Source of the DNA: Candidatus Caccopulliclostridium gallistercoris
GTDB lineage: Bacteria; Bacillota; Clostridia; Christensenellales; UBA1242
Reading direction: 5' to 3'
Assembly (NCBI GenBank): GCA_018713725.1
Contig: DVOJ01000008.1
Span: 1 to 33,390 of the forward strand
DNA length: 33,390 nucleotides
The position numbers and the translations under genes were made by a program. Within the stretch, counting starts at the first letter, position 1; the number at the start of each line of letters is the position of its first letter. This document shows positions 24,366 to 31,268 of this stretch, piece by piece. The notes under the pieces are model-generated. The model saw nothing but the letters and a program-made list of their open reading frames with translations, searched no databases and was not told where the DNA came from.

Positions 24366-24493
24366 AGCAAATTTTTTTGGATACCCCATTCTACCCCCCC
24401 CCGCATTTTTGTCAAGCGAAATTAATCGCTTTTGGTAAGAATTTTTACTTTCCCTTCCTTACACCCTATAGCTTGAACAAAAATTCGGGGTAA

Positions 24494-24820
24494 GCGGCTG
24501 AGATTTCTCCGCTTCATAATAACTTTTAGCTTTTAATAACTTTTCATCTAGCATTAACTTTAATTTAAGTTTTGCTTCACTTTCTTTCGGTCGAAATGAC
24601 GGCTGGGAGTGCGCTGGAGATTTTAAATAGCGAAGCCCTACTTTCGTCATTTCGACCGAAAGAAATTTTAGTTTAACATTATTTTGCACTTAATGCTAGA
24701 CGTTAAGTTTGCTTTATAGCACATAACTAATATGCAGTGGAGAAATCTCGGCTGCTTTTTTTCGCTCCGCTTGCCCGACGGAGATCCTTCGACTACGCTC
24801 AGAATGACAGCGGAGTAGAG
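24494..24820. repeat. MITE/REP-like nested inverted repeats
   Basis: Outer ends: 24494-24513 (GCGGCTGAGATTTCTCCGCT) and the inverse at 24736-24755, 17 of 20 matching. Inner ends: perfect 21-bp inverted repeat 24581-24601/24645-24665, with core TTTCGGTCGAAATGACG, 43 nt apart. A related unit with CCTTCGACTACGCTCAGAA lies at 24786-24810. A further TGTCGAAATGACG occurs near 24940. ACTTTTCATCTAGCATYAAC occurs at 24538 and 24887. Short frames here have no RBS and I see no gene. Confidence 0.7.
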
Positions 24821-24960
24821 CCGTTGCAAGAGACTTCGAAGGCTCTTCGTTAGCCCTACCCCGTTGCTAGCTTTTATTTGTACTTAACTTTTCATCTAGC
24901 ATCAACTTTAACTTTATGTTTTACCCTCTTTCCTTCCTGTCGAAATGACGAAAGCGGGTA

Positions 24961-24991
24961 CAAAAAACAAGAGCCTTGGCTCTTGTTTTTA
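24961..24991 (-). terminator. Terminator of the nfeD-floA operon
   Basis: AAAAACAAGAGCC (24963-24975) pairs with GGCTCTTGTTTTT (24978-24990). On the minus strand it is followed by T residues, 7 nt after the last gene. Confidence 0.88.
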
Positions 24992-24997
24992 AATATC

Positions 24998-25513
24998 CTA
25001 TTCCTTTCTATCGAATATGTTTGATAGCATTAACGCTTGAATTTCTGGGGGTAAGTTCCTTATCTGCTCGCTGAGCGTCTCCCCAGACATCATGGCTTTT
25101 GATAAGGCTGGAAAATGCCTGAACTCTTCTAGTTCGTCCGTCTCTTCATCTTCAAGCTCTTCCCTATCCCACGACGGAATATATTTCCCGTCCTTCTTTA
25201 CTATGGTGGAGTCCACTTCCGTTTCTTCTGGGTCTTTTAAGTCGTCTACCATTACAGGCTCTTCTGCGCCCTTTTCTACTTGCTCTACATTTTCCGTGCT
25301 TTGCTCTTGTTCCTCCGCCGCCTTAACTTCTGGCCTAAAATCTGGCTTTTCCGTGCCAATGATAAGCCCGTCTTTCTTCTTTTCCGGTTTTACCTTTTCT
25401 TTAACTACTTTGGGTTTTGCTTTGGATTTTTTTACTTTTACTAAGTTATTTACAATATATCCCACAAGTAGCACGCCAAGCAAACCTAATATAGTGTAAA
25501 GAAGAATTATCAT
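24998..25513 (-). CDS. Membrane-anchored acidic protein encoded with FloA (171 aa)
   Basis: The N-terminus is a single membrane helix (about 2-22, [20 protein letters not shown]), followed by a strongly basic stretch ([22 protein letters not shown], about 26-48). Then comes a long Glu/Asp-rich, low-complexity part (about 55-130) and a small C-terminal helical segment ([37 protein letters not shown]). The function is not recognised. It overlaps floA by 4 nt (ATGA), so its translation is coupled to the flotillin. A role as a partner or organiser of FloA membrane assemblies is inference from gene order alone. Confidence 0.7.
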   Translation of the reverse strand: MIILLYTILGLLGVLLVGYIVNNLVKVKKSKAKPKVVKEKVKPEKKKDGLIIGTEKPDFRPEVKAAEEQEQSTENVEQVEKGAEEPVMVDDLKDPEETEVDSTIVKKDGKYIPSWDREELEDEETDELEEFRHFPALSKAMMSGETLSEQIRNLPPEIQALMLSNIFDRKE

Positions 25514-26508
25514 TCGTCAAATAGTCCCCCTGTTGGTTTCTTGTTTTTGCCGTCCTTGCCAGCTATGGAGTTTCTCATAGCTGTATCTGAGTTAAGGTTT
25601 TGAAGCTTGTAGTAGTCCATAACGCCAAACTTGCCTTCCTTGATAGCGCTTGCCATGGCTTTTGGAACTTCGGCTTCCGCGGAAAGTACTAACGCCTTCA
25701 TTTCCTGAGTTTTTGCTCTCATTTCCATTTCGCTAGCCGCCGCCATAGCTCTACGCTCTTCCGCTTTTGCCTGAGCCACAATTTTATCTGCTTCCGCCTG
25801 GTCAGACATAAGCTGAGCACCAATATTTTTACCAATATCAATATCTGCTATATCAATAGATAGAATTTCATAAGCCGTGCCGCTATCTAGCCCTTTTGAT
25901 AGCACTGTTTTAGATATAAGGTCGGGGTTTTCAAGCACAACATAGTGCGTTTCTGCCGAACCAACCGTTGTTACAATACCTTCGCCAACGCGGGCAATAA
26001 TTGTCTCTTCACCAGCACCACCAACAAGCCTTTGAATGTTAGCCCTAACTGTTATTCTTGTTTTAACTTTAAGTTCAATACCGTTTTTAGCAATGGCAGA
26101 AATCCAATCCGTTTCTATAACCTTTGGCGTAACGCTCTGCTTTACTGCAACGCCAACGTCACGACCAGCAAGGTCTATTGCCTTTGCGGCTTCTATATCT
26201 AGCACAATTTTAGCGCTGTGTGCGGAAATTAGAGCGTTTATAACCTTCTGCACGTCGCCGCCCGCCATTTGATGCGTTTCCAAATCCACAATTTCAATTT
26301 TTATGCCCGCCTTTCTAGCTTGTATGTAGGCGTCTACAATCTCGTGAACTTTTAACCTTCTTACCTTCATACCAATAAGACGCATCATAGATACGTGTGC
26401 GCCGGAAACAAGTGCCACAAACCAAGTTTTAATTGGAAGCAAACATACTATAACCACAATTAAAACTGCAAACACACCAATTAATACATACCATACTACT
26501 GGACTCAT
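25510..26508 (-). CDS. floA: Flotillin-like protein FloA
   Basis: This 332-aa protein has the length and sequence of B. subtilis FloA (YqfA). After a membrane helix (about 5-30) it reads [37 protein letters not shown] and [20 protein letters not shown], and the SPFH part continues to about 220. An Ala/Glu-rich coiled region with [18 protein letters not shown] and [20 protein letters not shown] follows, the flotillin oligomerisation domain. FloA scaffolds ordered membrane regions and affects cell-wall synthesis, secretion and signalling. It directly follows nfeD (stop and start adjacent) and overlaps the acidic membrane gene, matching the conserved NfeD-flotillin pairing. Confidence 0.95.
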   Translation of the reverse strand: MSPVVWYVLIGVFAVLIVVIVCLLPIKTWFVALVSGAHVSMMRLIGMKVRRLKVHEIVDAYIQARKAGIKIEIVDLETHQMAGGDVQKVINALISAHSAKIVLDIEAAKAIDLAGRDVGVAVKQSVTPKVIETDWISAIAKNGIELKVKTRITVRANIQRLVGGAGEETIIARVGEGIVTTVGSAETHYVVLENPDLISKTVLSKGLDSGTAYEILSIDIADIDIGKNIGAQLMSDQAEADKIVAQAKAEERRAMAAASEMEMRAKTQEMKALVLSAEAEVPKAMASAIKEGKFGVMDYYKLQNLNSDTAMRNSIAGKDGKNKKPTGGLFDE

Positions 26509-27036
26509 TTATTTATCTCCTTCAAATTTTTCTATGTAAAGAATGTTGTCTTTAATTTTAACCACTCTAACTACGCTATCCTTTTCAATGATGTTGCCAG
26601 TGGATAAGGCGTCCATAACTCTGCCTTCAATTTTAATTTTGCCAACAGGTCTGCACTCGTCTACCACAACGCCACGCTTGCCGATAAGTTTAATAAAATT
26701 CTTATCCACGCCGTAGTCGTACGGCACAGCGGGCTTGTTTTCCACTAAGGGCGTGGAGCCCAAAATGCCGTGCTTTGCAGAAAACACAAATATTAGGAAT
26801 AGTAGAACGGTTGCCAAAGTCATAATAAGAATTAGGAAAAATACTTGCCAAGGCGAAGCTGAGTAGATTGCGTGCATAACAATTCCTGCAATCTCGCAAA
26901 GTATTCCTATAATTCCCCAAATTCCAAAGCCCGGAACAATTCCTTCAATAATACAGAACACAATGCCAGCCACAAGAAGAATTATAACAACCCAGTTCAT
27001 TTCAGTAAAAATTTTGGTAAATTCTTCCCAAACCAT
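26509..27036 (-). CDS. NfeD-like membrane protein
   Basis: This 175-aa protein is a short NfeD (without the protease domain). Three to four membrane helices lie at about 15-37, 40-60 and 63-87, with IIEGIVPGFGIWGIIGIL typical of the family. The C-terminal soluble part (about 110-172) is the OB-fold: KLIGKRGVVVDECRPVGKI followed by KIEGRVMDALSTGNIIEKD and VVRVVKIKDNILYIEKF. NfeD proteins occur next to flotillins and assist them. An AAGGGGG RBS precedes the ATG. A TATAAT -10 lies at 27065-27070, with only a weak -35. Confidence 0.9.
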   Translation of the reverse strand: MVWEEFTKIFTEMNWVVIILLVAGIVFCIIEGIVPGFGIWGIIGILCEIAGIVMHAIYSASPWQVFFLILIMTLATVLLFLIFVFSAKHGILGSTPLVENKPAVPYDYGVDKNFIKLIGKRGVVVDECRPVGKIKIEGRVMDALSTGNIIEKDSVVRVVKIKDNILYIEKFEGDK

Positions 27037-27104
27037 AACATTCCCCCTTTTTTAAATCAAGAACATTATATCATATTCTTTTTAAAAAGAAAAGACTATT
27101 TTTT

Positions 27105-27138
27105 TAAAAAGAGCAAAGAAAGTTTAAAGCTTCTTTGC
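27105..27138 (-). terminator. Terminator at the end of the U32 gene
   Basis: On the minus strand GCAAAGAA (27138-27131) pairs with TTCTTTGC (27120-27113), followed by TCTTTTT. The hairpin overlaps the end of the coding sequence. Confidence 0.7.
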
Positions 27139-28305
27139 CCTTAATATATCTCCTTCTTTTAAATGAAGGTCTGTTTTTAACAAAAGCATCTCTTGAACTT
27201 TTTTAGCGTCGTCTATAAGCTCGCCTTTTAAGTTCTTAATTTCTGTTACCTTTATTTTTTTATTAAAGTTTTCATCTGGCGATAAAACTTCTAGGGTGTC
27301 ACCCACTTTAAACCTGTTTCTCTGCTCTATTTTTACGTAGCCATCTTTTGCGTCTTCTAGTACTAGCGCCATAAACTCATGGGTTTGAACAGGGCTAGAA
27401 CTTGTAAAGCATTCCTTATCCTTTTCGCCAAAATAAAAGCCCGTAGTAAATAGTCTATGGCTAGACTTTTCAAGCTCGGAAATATCCACGTCTTCGCCGT
27501 TTAGCGCGCGCCTATACGCGTTCACAGTGCAAGCCACGTAATATTCGCTCTTCATTCTGCCTTCAATTTTAAAGGAGCAAATGCCTGCTTCTTCTAGCTC
27601 CTTTAAGTGTTTTATCATGCAAAGGTCTTTGGAGTTTAAAATGTATGTGCCGCGCTCGTCTTCTTCTATTGGGAACTGCTGACCTTGCCTAGATTTTTCT
27701 GTTATGGTATATTCCCACCTACACGCCTGAACGCACGCACCGCGGTTGCTATCACGCCCAGTAAAGTAGTTAGAAAGTAAACATCTTCCGGAATAAGAGA
27801 TGCACATAGCGCCGTGAACAAAGGCTTCTAGCTCCATGTCTGGCACAACTTCGTGAATTTTTTTAATCTCTTCTATGCTAAGCTCGCGCGCAAGCACAAT
27901 TCTCTTCACGCCCATATCTTGAAAGAACTTAGCCGAATAACTGTTTGTAACGTTCGCCTGCGTGCTTACGTGGATATCAAGATTTGGTGCCACGTCGCGA
28001 ATAAGTTTAATAATTCCCACGTCTGCCACAATAACCGCGTCTACGCCTATTTTATCTAGGTATTCAATATATTCTTTAAGCCCGTCAAAGTCCGCTTCGT
28101 GCGCCAAGATATTAACAGTTATATACACCTTTTTATTTAAAGAATGAGCATAATTTACAGCCTTTTCTATTTCGTCGTCTTCAAAATTGCCGGCAAAGGC
28201 GCGAAGCCCAAATTTTTTGCCAGCAAAATAAACGGCATCTGCTCCAAACTTAAATGCCGTTTTTAATTTTAAAAATGTGCCCGCAGGCGCTAAAAGTTCT
28301 ACCAT
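27124..28305 (-). CDS. Peptidase U32 family protein (TrhP-like tRNA hydroxylation)
   Basis: This 393-aa protein begins VELLAPAGTFLKLKTAFKFG, the family start. It carries the U32 signature EAFVHGAMCISYSGRCLLS (160-178) with Cys168 and Cys175, followed by Cys191 and Cys195, four Cys that bind an iron-sulfur cluster in relatives. Next are NSKDLCM (224-230) and SFKIEGRMKSEYY (244-256). Members of this family (TrhP in E. coli and B. subtilis) hydroxylate U34 of tRNA rather than cleave protein; older annotation as collagenase-like protease is outdated. The C-terminal beta region (about 300-393) is typical. There is no RBS. An extended -10 lies 6 nt before the ATG, so translation is probably leaderless. 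Confidence 0.9.
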   Translation of the reverse strand: MVELLAPAGTFLKLKTAFKFGADAVYFAGKKFGLRAFAGNFEDDEIEKAVNYAHSLNKKVYITVNILAHEADFDGLKEYIEYLDKIGVDAVIVADVGIIKLIRDVAPNLDIHVSTQANVTNSYSAKFFQDMGVKRIVLARELSIEEIKKIHEVVPDMELEAFVHGAMCISYSGRCLLSNYFTGRDSNRGACVQACRWEYTITEKSRQGQQFPIEEDERGTYILNSKDLCMIKHLKELEEAGICSFKIEGRMKSEYYVACTVNAYRRALNGEDVDISELEKSSHRLFTTGFYFGEKDKECFTSSSPVQTHEFMALVLEDAKDGYVKIEQRNRFKVGDTLEVLSPDENFNKKIKVTEIKNLKGELIDDAKKVQEMLLLKTDLHLKEGDILRAKKL

Positions 28306-28311
28306 GGCTTT

Positions 28312-28340
28312 ATTATAGCATGCTATTTAAATTCCCGCAA
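28312..28340 (-). promoter_or_regulatory. Leaderless-type promoter for the U32 gene
   Basis: Minus-strand TGC-extended TATAAT (28312-28317) lies exactly 6 nt before the ATG at 28305. A weak TTGCGG (28335-28340) is at 17-nt spacing. There is no Shine-Dalgarno. Confidence 0.6.
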
Positions 28341-28365
28341 GGCAATAAAACAAAAAACTTTAAGC

Positions 28366-28392
28366 AAAAAAAAGCTAGCATATGCTAACTTT
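28366..28392 (-). terminator. Terminator of the DUF1538/PII-like operon
   Basis: On the minus strand AAAGTTAGC (28392-28384) pairs with GCTAGCTTT (28379-28371; one G-T pair), followed by T residues (28366-28370). Confidence 0.75.
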
Positions 28393-28408
28393 TGCTATAA
28401 ATTATTTA

Positions 28409-29008
28409 TTATTTATTATTTATCCCCACAAAGTTTGTTATTGGCATTGTAAAACATATGCCACTTACGTTTTCATCTTTAAAATGATTCTTTATGGCTG
28501 ATGTTATTTTTTTTGAACAAGTCTTTTCAACTACATTTAATATTATTTCTTTTTCGCTACTTATGTCCATGCCAAGAAATGTGGAAAAATTTGCACCCGT
28601 GCCGCGCCCATCGAATATTGTGCCGCCTGTGGCTCCGTTTTCACGCGCAAGTTTCATTACTGTGGATGAATATCCGTAGTCCACAACCGTTATAACAACA
28701 CATTTTTCTGCTTTTATCATTTTTGTTCCCCCTAATTTTAAACTGAACATTATGCCCGACCTTGCATGTTTAAATAGCTCTTTTTCTTCTACTATTTGCC
28801 TAAGTTCCTTTGCTTGAATGCTTGACGTAATTGAAAAGTATATCGTTTTATCTTCGTGCCCAAGATTTAAAAACTCTATAAACCCGTGCTTAGACATTCC
28901 CCTAGCCTTGTGCCGTGCTACGCCCGTTATTTCCAAATAGTTTAACATATCTAAAACTTTTGGCTCTAATTTTTCATTTACTATCATTATTACTATTTCG
29001 TTTGTCAT
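28409..29008 (-). CDS. Tandem PII-like regulatory protein
   Basis: This 199-aa protein appears to have two ferredoxin-like PII-type halves. The first (1-95) reads NEIVIMIVNEKLEPKVLDML and has GVARHKARGMS at the place of the T loop. The second (about 98-195) reads CVVITVVDYGYSSTVMKLAR, then GATGGTIFDGRGT (122-134), the strongest PII-family motif, and EIILNVVEKTCSKKITSAI. PII proteins sense ligands and control partner transporters or enzymes. The start is set by AGGAGG 5 nt upstream and lies within the end of the DUF1538 gene (35-nt overlap), so the two are coupled. It lacks the uridylylated Tyr context of GlnB. Regulation of the neighbouring transporter-like protein is likely by analogy with GlnK-AmtB. 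Confidence 0.75.
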   Translation of the reverse strand: MTNEIVIMIVNEKLEPKVLDMLNYLEITGVARHKARGMSKHGFIEFLNLGHEDKTIYFSITSSIQAKELRQIVEEKELFKHARSGIMFSLKLGGTKMIKAEKCVVITVVDYGYSSTVMKLARENGATGGTIFDGRGTGANFSTFLGMDISSEKEIILNVVEKTCSKKITSAIKNHFKDENVSGICFTMPITNFVGINNK

Positions 29009-30452
29009 GTTGCCTCCTATTTTTCTTATCTAAAACCATGTAAATTAAGCCCAAAATTTCTATTGTTAGTATTGGAACGCTTGCCACTATGCCCGCCAGC
29101 CCAAAGGCTTCCGTAATGATATTGCCTTCGTTTATTATACCAGATAACCCAGTGCAAATTGGCAGAATAAACGCAACCGTCATAGCGCCGGACGCAATAC
29201 CGCCCGAGTCGAACGCGATGCCAGTAAATATGGGCGGAATTACAAAGCTTAGAAGAATAGCCACCGCCATAACGGGCAAAATAATATACCATAAATTCAC
29301 GTTATACACAACATGAACAAGGCCAATAGTTACGGATATTGCTATGCCAATGCCAAGAGCAAGATAAATAACCCACTTTTTAAGTAGCGAAGACGTAACG
29401 TCTTCCACTTCGCCCGCGAGCACCAAAATAGATGGCTCTGTAAAAACTATCAAGAAGCCAAGCACCGCCCCTAGAAGTAAAATCAGCCACGTGCCGAGCC
29501 CAGCAAGATTTTCCCCAACAAATGTGCCCATAGGGCTAAAACCATAGAACACGCCGGTTAAGAAACAAATAAGCCCAACATATGAAATTAAAAAGCCCAC
29601 AAGCGCCTTAATAGCTTGACGAAGCGGCAGTTTTAGTATAAAAATTTGAAGCAAGATAAATATAACAAGAAGGGGTGAAAGCGCAATGCTTACGTCTTTA
29701 ATATTTTCAACTAAAATTGGCACAAAACCCACGGCAGCTTCCGTTTCCACTCCTGCGCTCGCCATAGGTCCTGCTATTATTCCCAAAATTAGCACGGCAA
29801 TAATGGGCCCGGTAGACACAATTGCCACAGCGCCAAAGTTGTCGTCTTTTGTGGACCCGCTTCTAACTGAACAAATTCCAATAACTAAGGAAAGCAAAAA
29901 AGGCGCGGTTATAGTGCCCGTAGCCACACTGCCCGCGTCAAAGGAAAACCCAAGATATTCACTAGGCGCAAATATTGCAAGGATAAAAATAATTGCATAC
30001 AAAACAAGCAAACAATATTTAAGTGGCACTTTTTTTAGCACTCTAAATAGCGCAAAAGATACAAACAGCCCCGCGCCTATTCCAAATAACGAAAGAATAA
30101 GCCAGGTGGATAAAAAGGGGTTAAAAGAAGTAATTTGCGCGATAAGCACTTGCGCGTCTGGCTCGGCTATTGTTGTCACAAAGCCAAAAACTAAGCCAAA
30201 AATTAAGATTAGCCAAATTTTTTTCATGCGCATTAACCTTGTTCCCGCGCGCCGTCCAACTTCTAAAATACTTAAATCTATACCAACAAGGAACATTGCT
30301 TGCCCTATTGCAAGCATTGCCCCGCCTATTAAAAAGGCAATAACAAGGTCAGATTCAAAAGGTAGCACGCCAATAGCCATAAGCAAAAACACCACTGCCA
30401 TTATAGCTATGGTAGCAATAGCCGACTGCCCCAACCTTTTAAGAAAACTCAT
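28974..30452 (-). CDS. DUF1538 multi-pass membrane protein (putative transporter)
   Basis: A protein of about 492 aa, with about 12 membrane helices in two related halves, the DUF1538 layout. The first half has LPFESDLVIAFLIGGAMLAI and FLVGIDLSILEVGRRAGTRL, then a partly matched half follows (LVGFLISYVGLICFLTGVFY, LLGAVLGFLIVFTEPSILVL). GSVATGTITAPFLL and AFDSGGIASGAMTVAFILP are paired glycine-rich signatures in equivalent places. The substrate is unknown. I chose the third codon of the longer frame as the start (30452): the -10 hexamer of its promoter abuts the first ATG (30458), so that codon would not be transcribed, while 30452 falls at +1. The PII-like gene overlaps its 3' end. Confidence 0.85.
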   Translation of the reverse strand: MSFLKRLGQSAIATIAIMAVVFLLMAIGVLPFESDLVIAFLIGGAMLAIGQAMFLVGIDLSILEVGRRAGTRLMRMKKIWLILIFGLVFGFVTTIAEPDAQVLIAQITSFNPFLSTWLILSLFGIGAGLFVSFALFRVLKKVPLKYCLLVLYAIIFILAIFAPSEYLGFSFDAGSVATGTITAPFLLSLVIGICSVRSGSTKDDNFGAVAIVSTGPIIAVLILGIIAGPMASAGVETEAAVGFVPILVENIKDVSIALSPLLVIFILLQIFILKLPLRQAIKALVGFLISYVGLICFLTGVFYGFSPMGTFVGENLAGLGTWLILLLGAVLGFLIVFTEPSILVLAGEVEDVTSSLLKKWVIYLALGIGIAISVTIGLVHVVYNVNLWYIILPVMAVAILLSFVIPPIFTGIAFDSGGIASGAMTVAFILPICTGLSGIINEGNIITEAFGLAGIVASVPILTIEILGLIYMVLDKKNRRQHDKRNSNNDSK

Positions 30453-30458
30453 AAACAT

Positions 30459-30488
30459 ATTTTAACACTTTTTATCTTTTGTAGTCAA
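30459..30488 (-). promoter_or_regulatory. Leaderless-type promoter for the DUF1538 gene
   Basis: On the minus strand, TTGACT (30483-30488), 18-nt spacer and TAAAAT (30459-30464), then 6 nt to the ATG at 30452. No Shine-Dalgarno is present. Confidence 0.6.
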
Positions 30489-30587
30489 AAAAAAATAAAA
30501 TTATTGTAAAAATTTTAAGAATAACCATTAAACATTATATGGAGCGCGTGCTAAAAATGTGGAAAATAAAAAAATTTTAAAAAACAA

Positions 30588-30616
30588 TTGACAAAACAGT
30601 GTGTATATGCTAATAT
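30588..30616 (+). promoter_or_regulatory. Strong promoter of the tRNA-Ile region
   Basis: TTGACA (30588-30593), exactly 17-nt spacer and TAATAT (30611-30616). Transcription would start near 30623 and pass through the tRNA fragments to the intact tRNA. Confidence 0.75.
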
Positions 30617-30637
30617 CAATTTTGCTTTGAAGCGCGA

Positions 30638-30670
30638 TGGATTGTAGCTCGGAGGGTCTTAGAGCACCAC
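30638..30670 (+). pseudogene. tRNA-Ile fragment 1 (5' part with changed D loop)
   Basis: TGGATTG, TA, GCTC and GAGCACCAC match the acceptor 5' strand, D stem and start of the anticodon arm of the intact tRNA-Ile, but the D loop is replaced by GGAGGGTCTTA. No anticodon follows. Downstream, 30711-30755 holds loose pieces: GGTGGTTC (T arm), TAAGGTGGG (anticodon arm) and an inverted anticodon arm at 30739-30755. Confidence 0.5.
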
Positions 30671-30798
30671 AATACTTCCCGAGCGAAGCGAGCAAGAGCC
30701 ACACGCACACCTACCCTGACGGGTGGTTCTAAGGTGGGCACCTTATCATGGGTGGCAAATTTAATAAAGACAAAGGAAAGTCTATAAAACCAAAATAA

Positions 30799-30841
30799 TG
30801 GAATGTAGCTCAGCCGGTTAGAGCACCACCCTGATAAGGTG
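30799..30841 (+). pseudogene. tRNA-Ile fragment 2 (5' half incl. anticodon)
   Basis: From 30806 to 30841 it differs by one base from the intact tRNA-Ile (D arm, anticodon arm, GAT anticodon). After GGTG the sequence diverges: no matching T arm, no acceptor 3' strand and no CCA, so it cannot fold as a tRNA. Confidence 0.65.
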
Positions 30842-30898
30842 TGATAACCTGTTGGGTCAAGTCTTCGAGAGTTGCTAAACTCGCTAAAACAAACATAT

Positions 30899-30975
30899 AG
30901 GATTGTAGCTCAGTCGGTTAGAGCACCACCCTGATAAGGTGGGGGTCGGTGGTTCGAGTCCACTCAATCCTACCA
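30899..30975 (+). tRNA. tRNA-Ile (anticodon GAT)
   Basis: A 77-nt cloverleaf: acceptor AGGATTG/CAATCCT, D stem GCTC/GAGC, anticodon stem CCACC/GGTGG with loop CTGATAA and anticodon GAT (30933-30935), T stem GGTGG/CCACT with TTCGAGT loop, discriminator A and encoded CCA. A terminator follows directly. Confidence 0.97.
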
Positions 30976-30980
30976 GTCTA

Positions 30981-31005
30981 AAACCCCGATTTTATCGGGG
31001 TTTTT
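30981..31005 (+). terminator. Terminator after tRNA-Ile
   Basis: AAACCCCGAT (30981-30990) pairs with ATCGGGGTTT (30994-31003) with a TTT loop and trailing T residues. Confidence 0.92.
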
Positions 31006-31036
31006 GCATGGTCGAAGCAAAATGAAATTCTTATGT

Positions 31037-31197
31037 CTGTGCCTATTTTTTTAAATTTTTCTAAAAATAGGCACAGGATTTTAGGACTATTTTTCACATA
31101 AACTCATTTTTTTCAAAAAATGCAAAATACTAACATTGACTAACATAAACTAGTATAAAACTGGCACATAGGCACAGGAATAGGCACAGGATTTTAG
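31037..31197. repeat. TAGGCACAGG repeat cluster
   Basis: CTGTGCCTATTTTT (31037-31050) and AAAAATAGGCACAG (31063-31076) form a perfect 14-bp inverted repeat. The longer unit ATAGGCACAGGATTTTAG occurs at 31067-31084 and again at 31180-31197, with a shorter ATAGGCACAGGA at 31168-31179. That gives four copies in 160 nt. No gene is present between the tRNA and the next coding region. Confidence 0.75.
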
Positions 31198-31218
31198 TTC
31201 TAAAAAAGGAAGCAATTC

Positions 31219-31247
31219 TGAAGTGAACCCCGTTGGGTGTCACTTCA
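31219..31247. repeat. Hairpin with TGAAGTGA/TCACTTCA stem
   Basis: TGAAGTGA (31219-31226) pairs with TCACTTCA (31240-31247), with an inner ACCC/GGGT stem. It lies 22 nt past the end of the surface protein gene, but no T run follows on the minus strand, so a terminator role is unsure. Confidence 0.6.
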
Positions 31248-31268
31248 AAGTCAAATATTTTTATAATT

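Noticed and set aside
24221..24689. Two short minus-strand frames (64 and 76 codons)
   Set aside because: Both consist of inverted-repeat sequence and have no RBS, so they are read as non-coding.
24494..24755. A complete MITE with target-site duplication
   Set aside because: The terminal repeats are clear, but no matching short direct repeats could be identified at the ends, so only MITE-like is claimed.
29686..30465. A 259-codon plus-strand frame
   Set aside because: It lies antisense within the DUF1538 gene, whose sequence has clear family motifs. The frame has no RBS and its Ile/Ala/Thr/Pro/Lys-rich content is the usual mirror of a membrane protein.
30638..30898. A T-box or other known riboswitch
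   Set aside because: The similarity is directly to tRNA-Ile arms. No T-box sequence is present and the next gene is the tRNA itself.
31219..31247. An intrinsic terminator for the surface-protein gene
   Set aside because: The stem is good, but the minus-strand side lacks a T run, so it is listed only as a hairpin.
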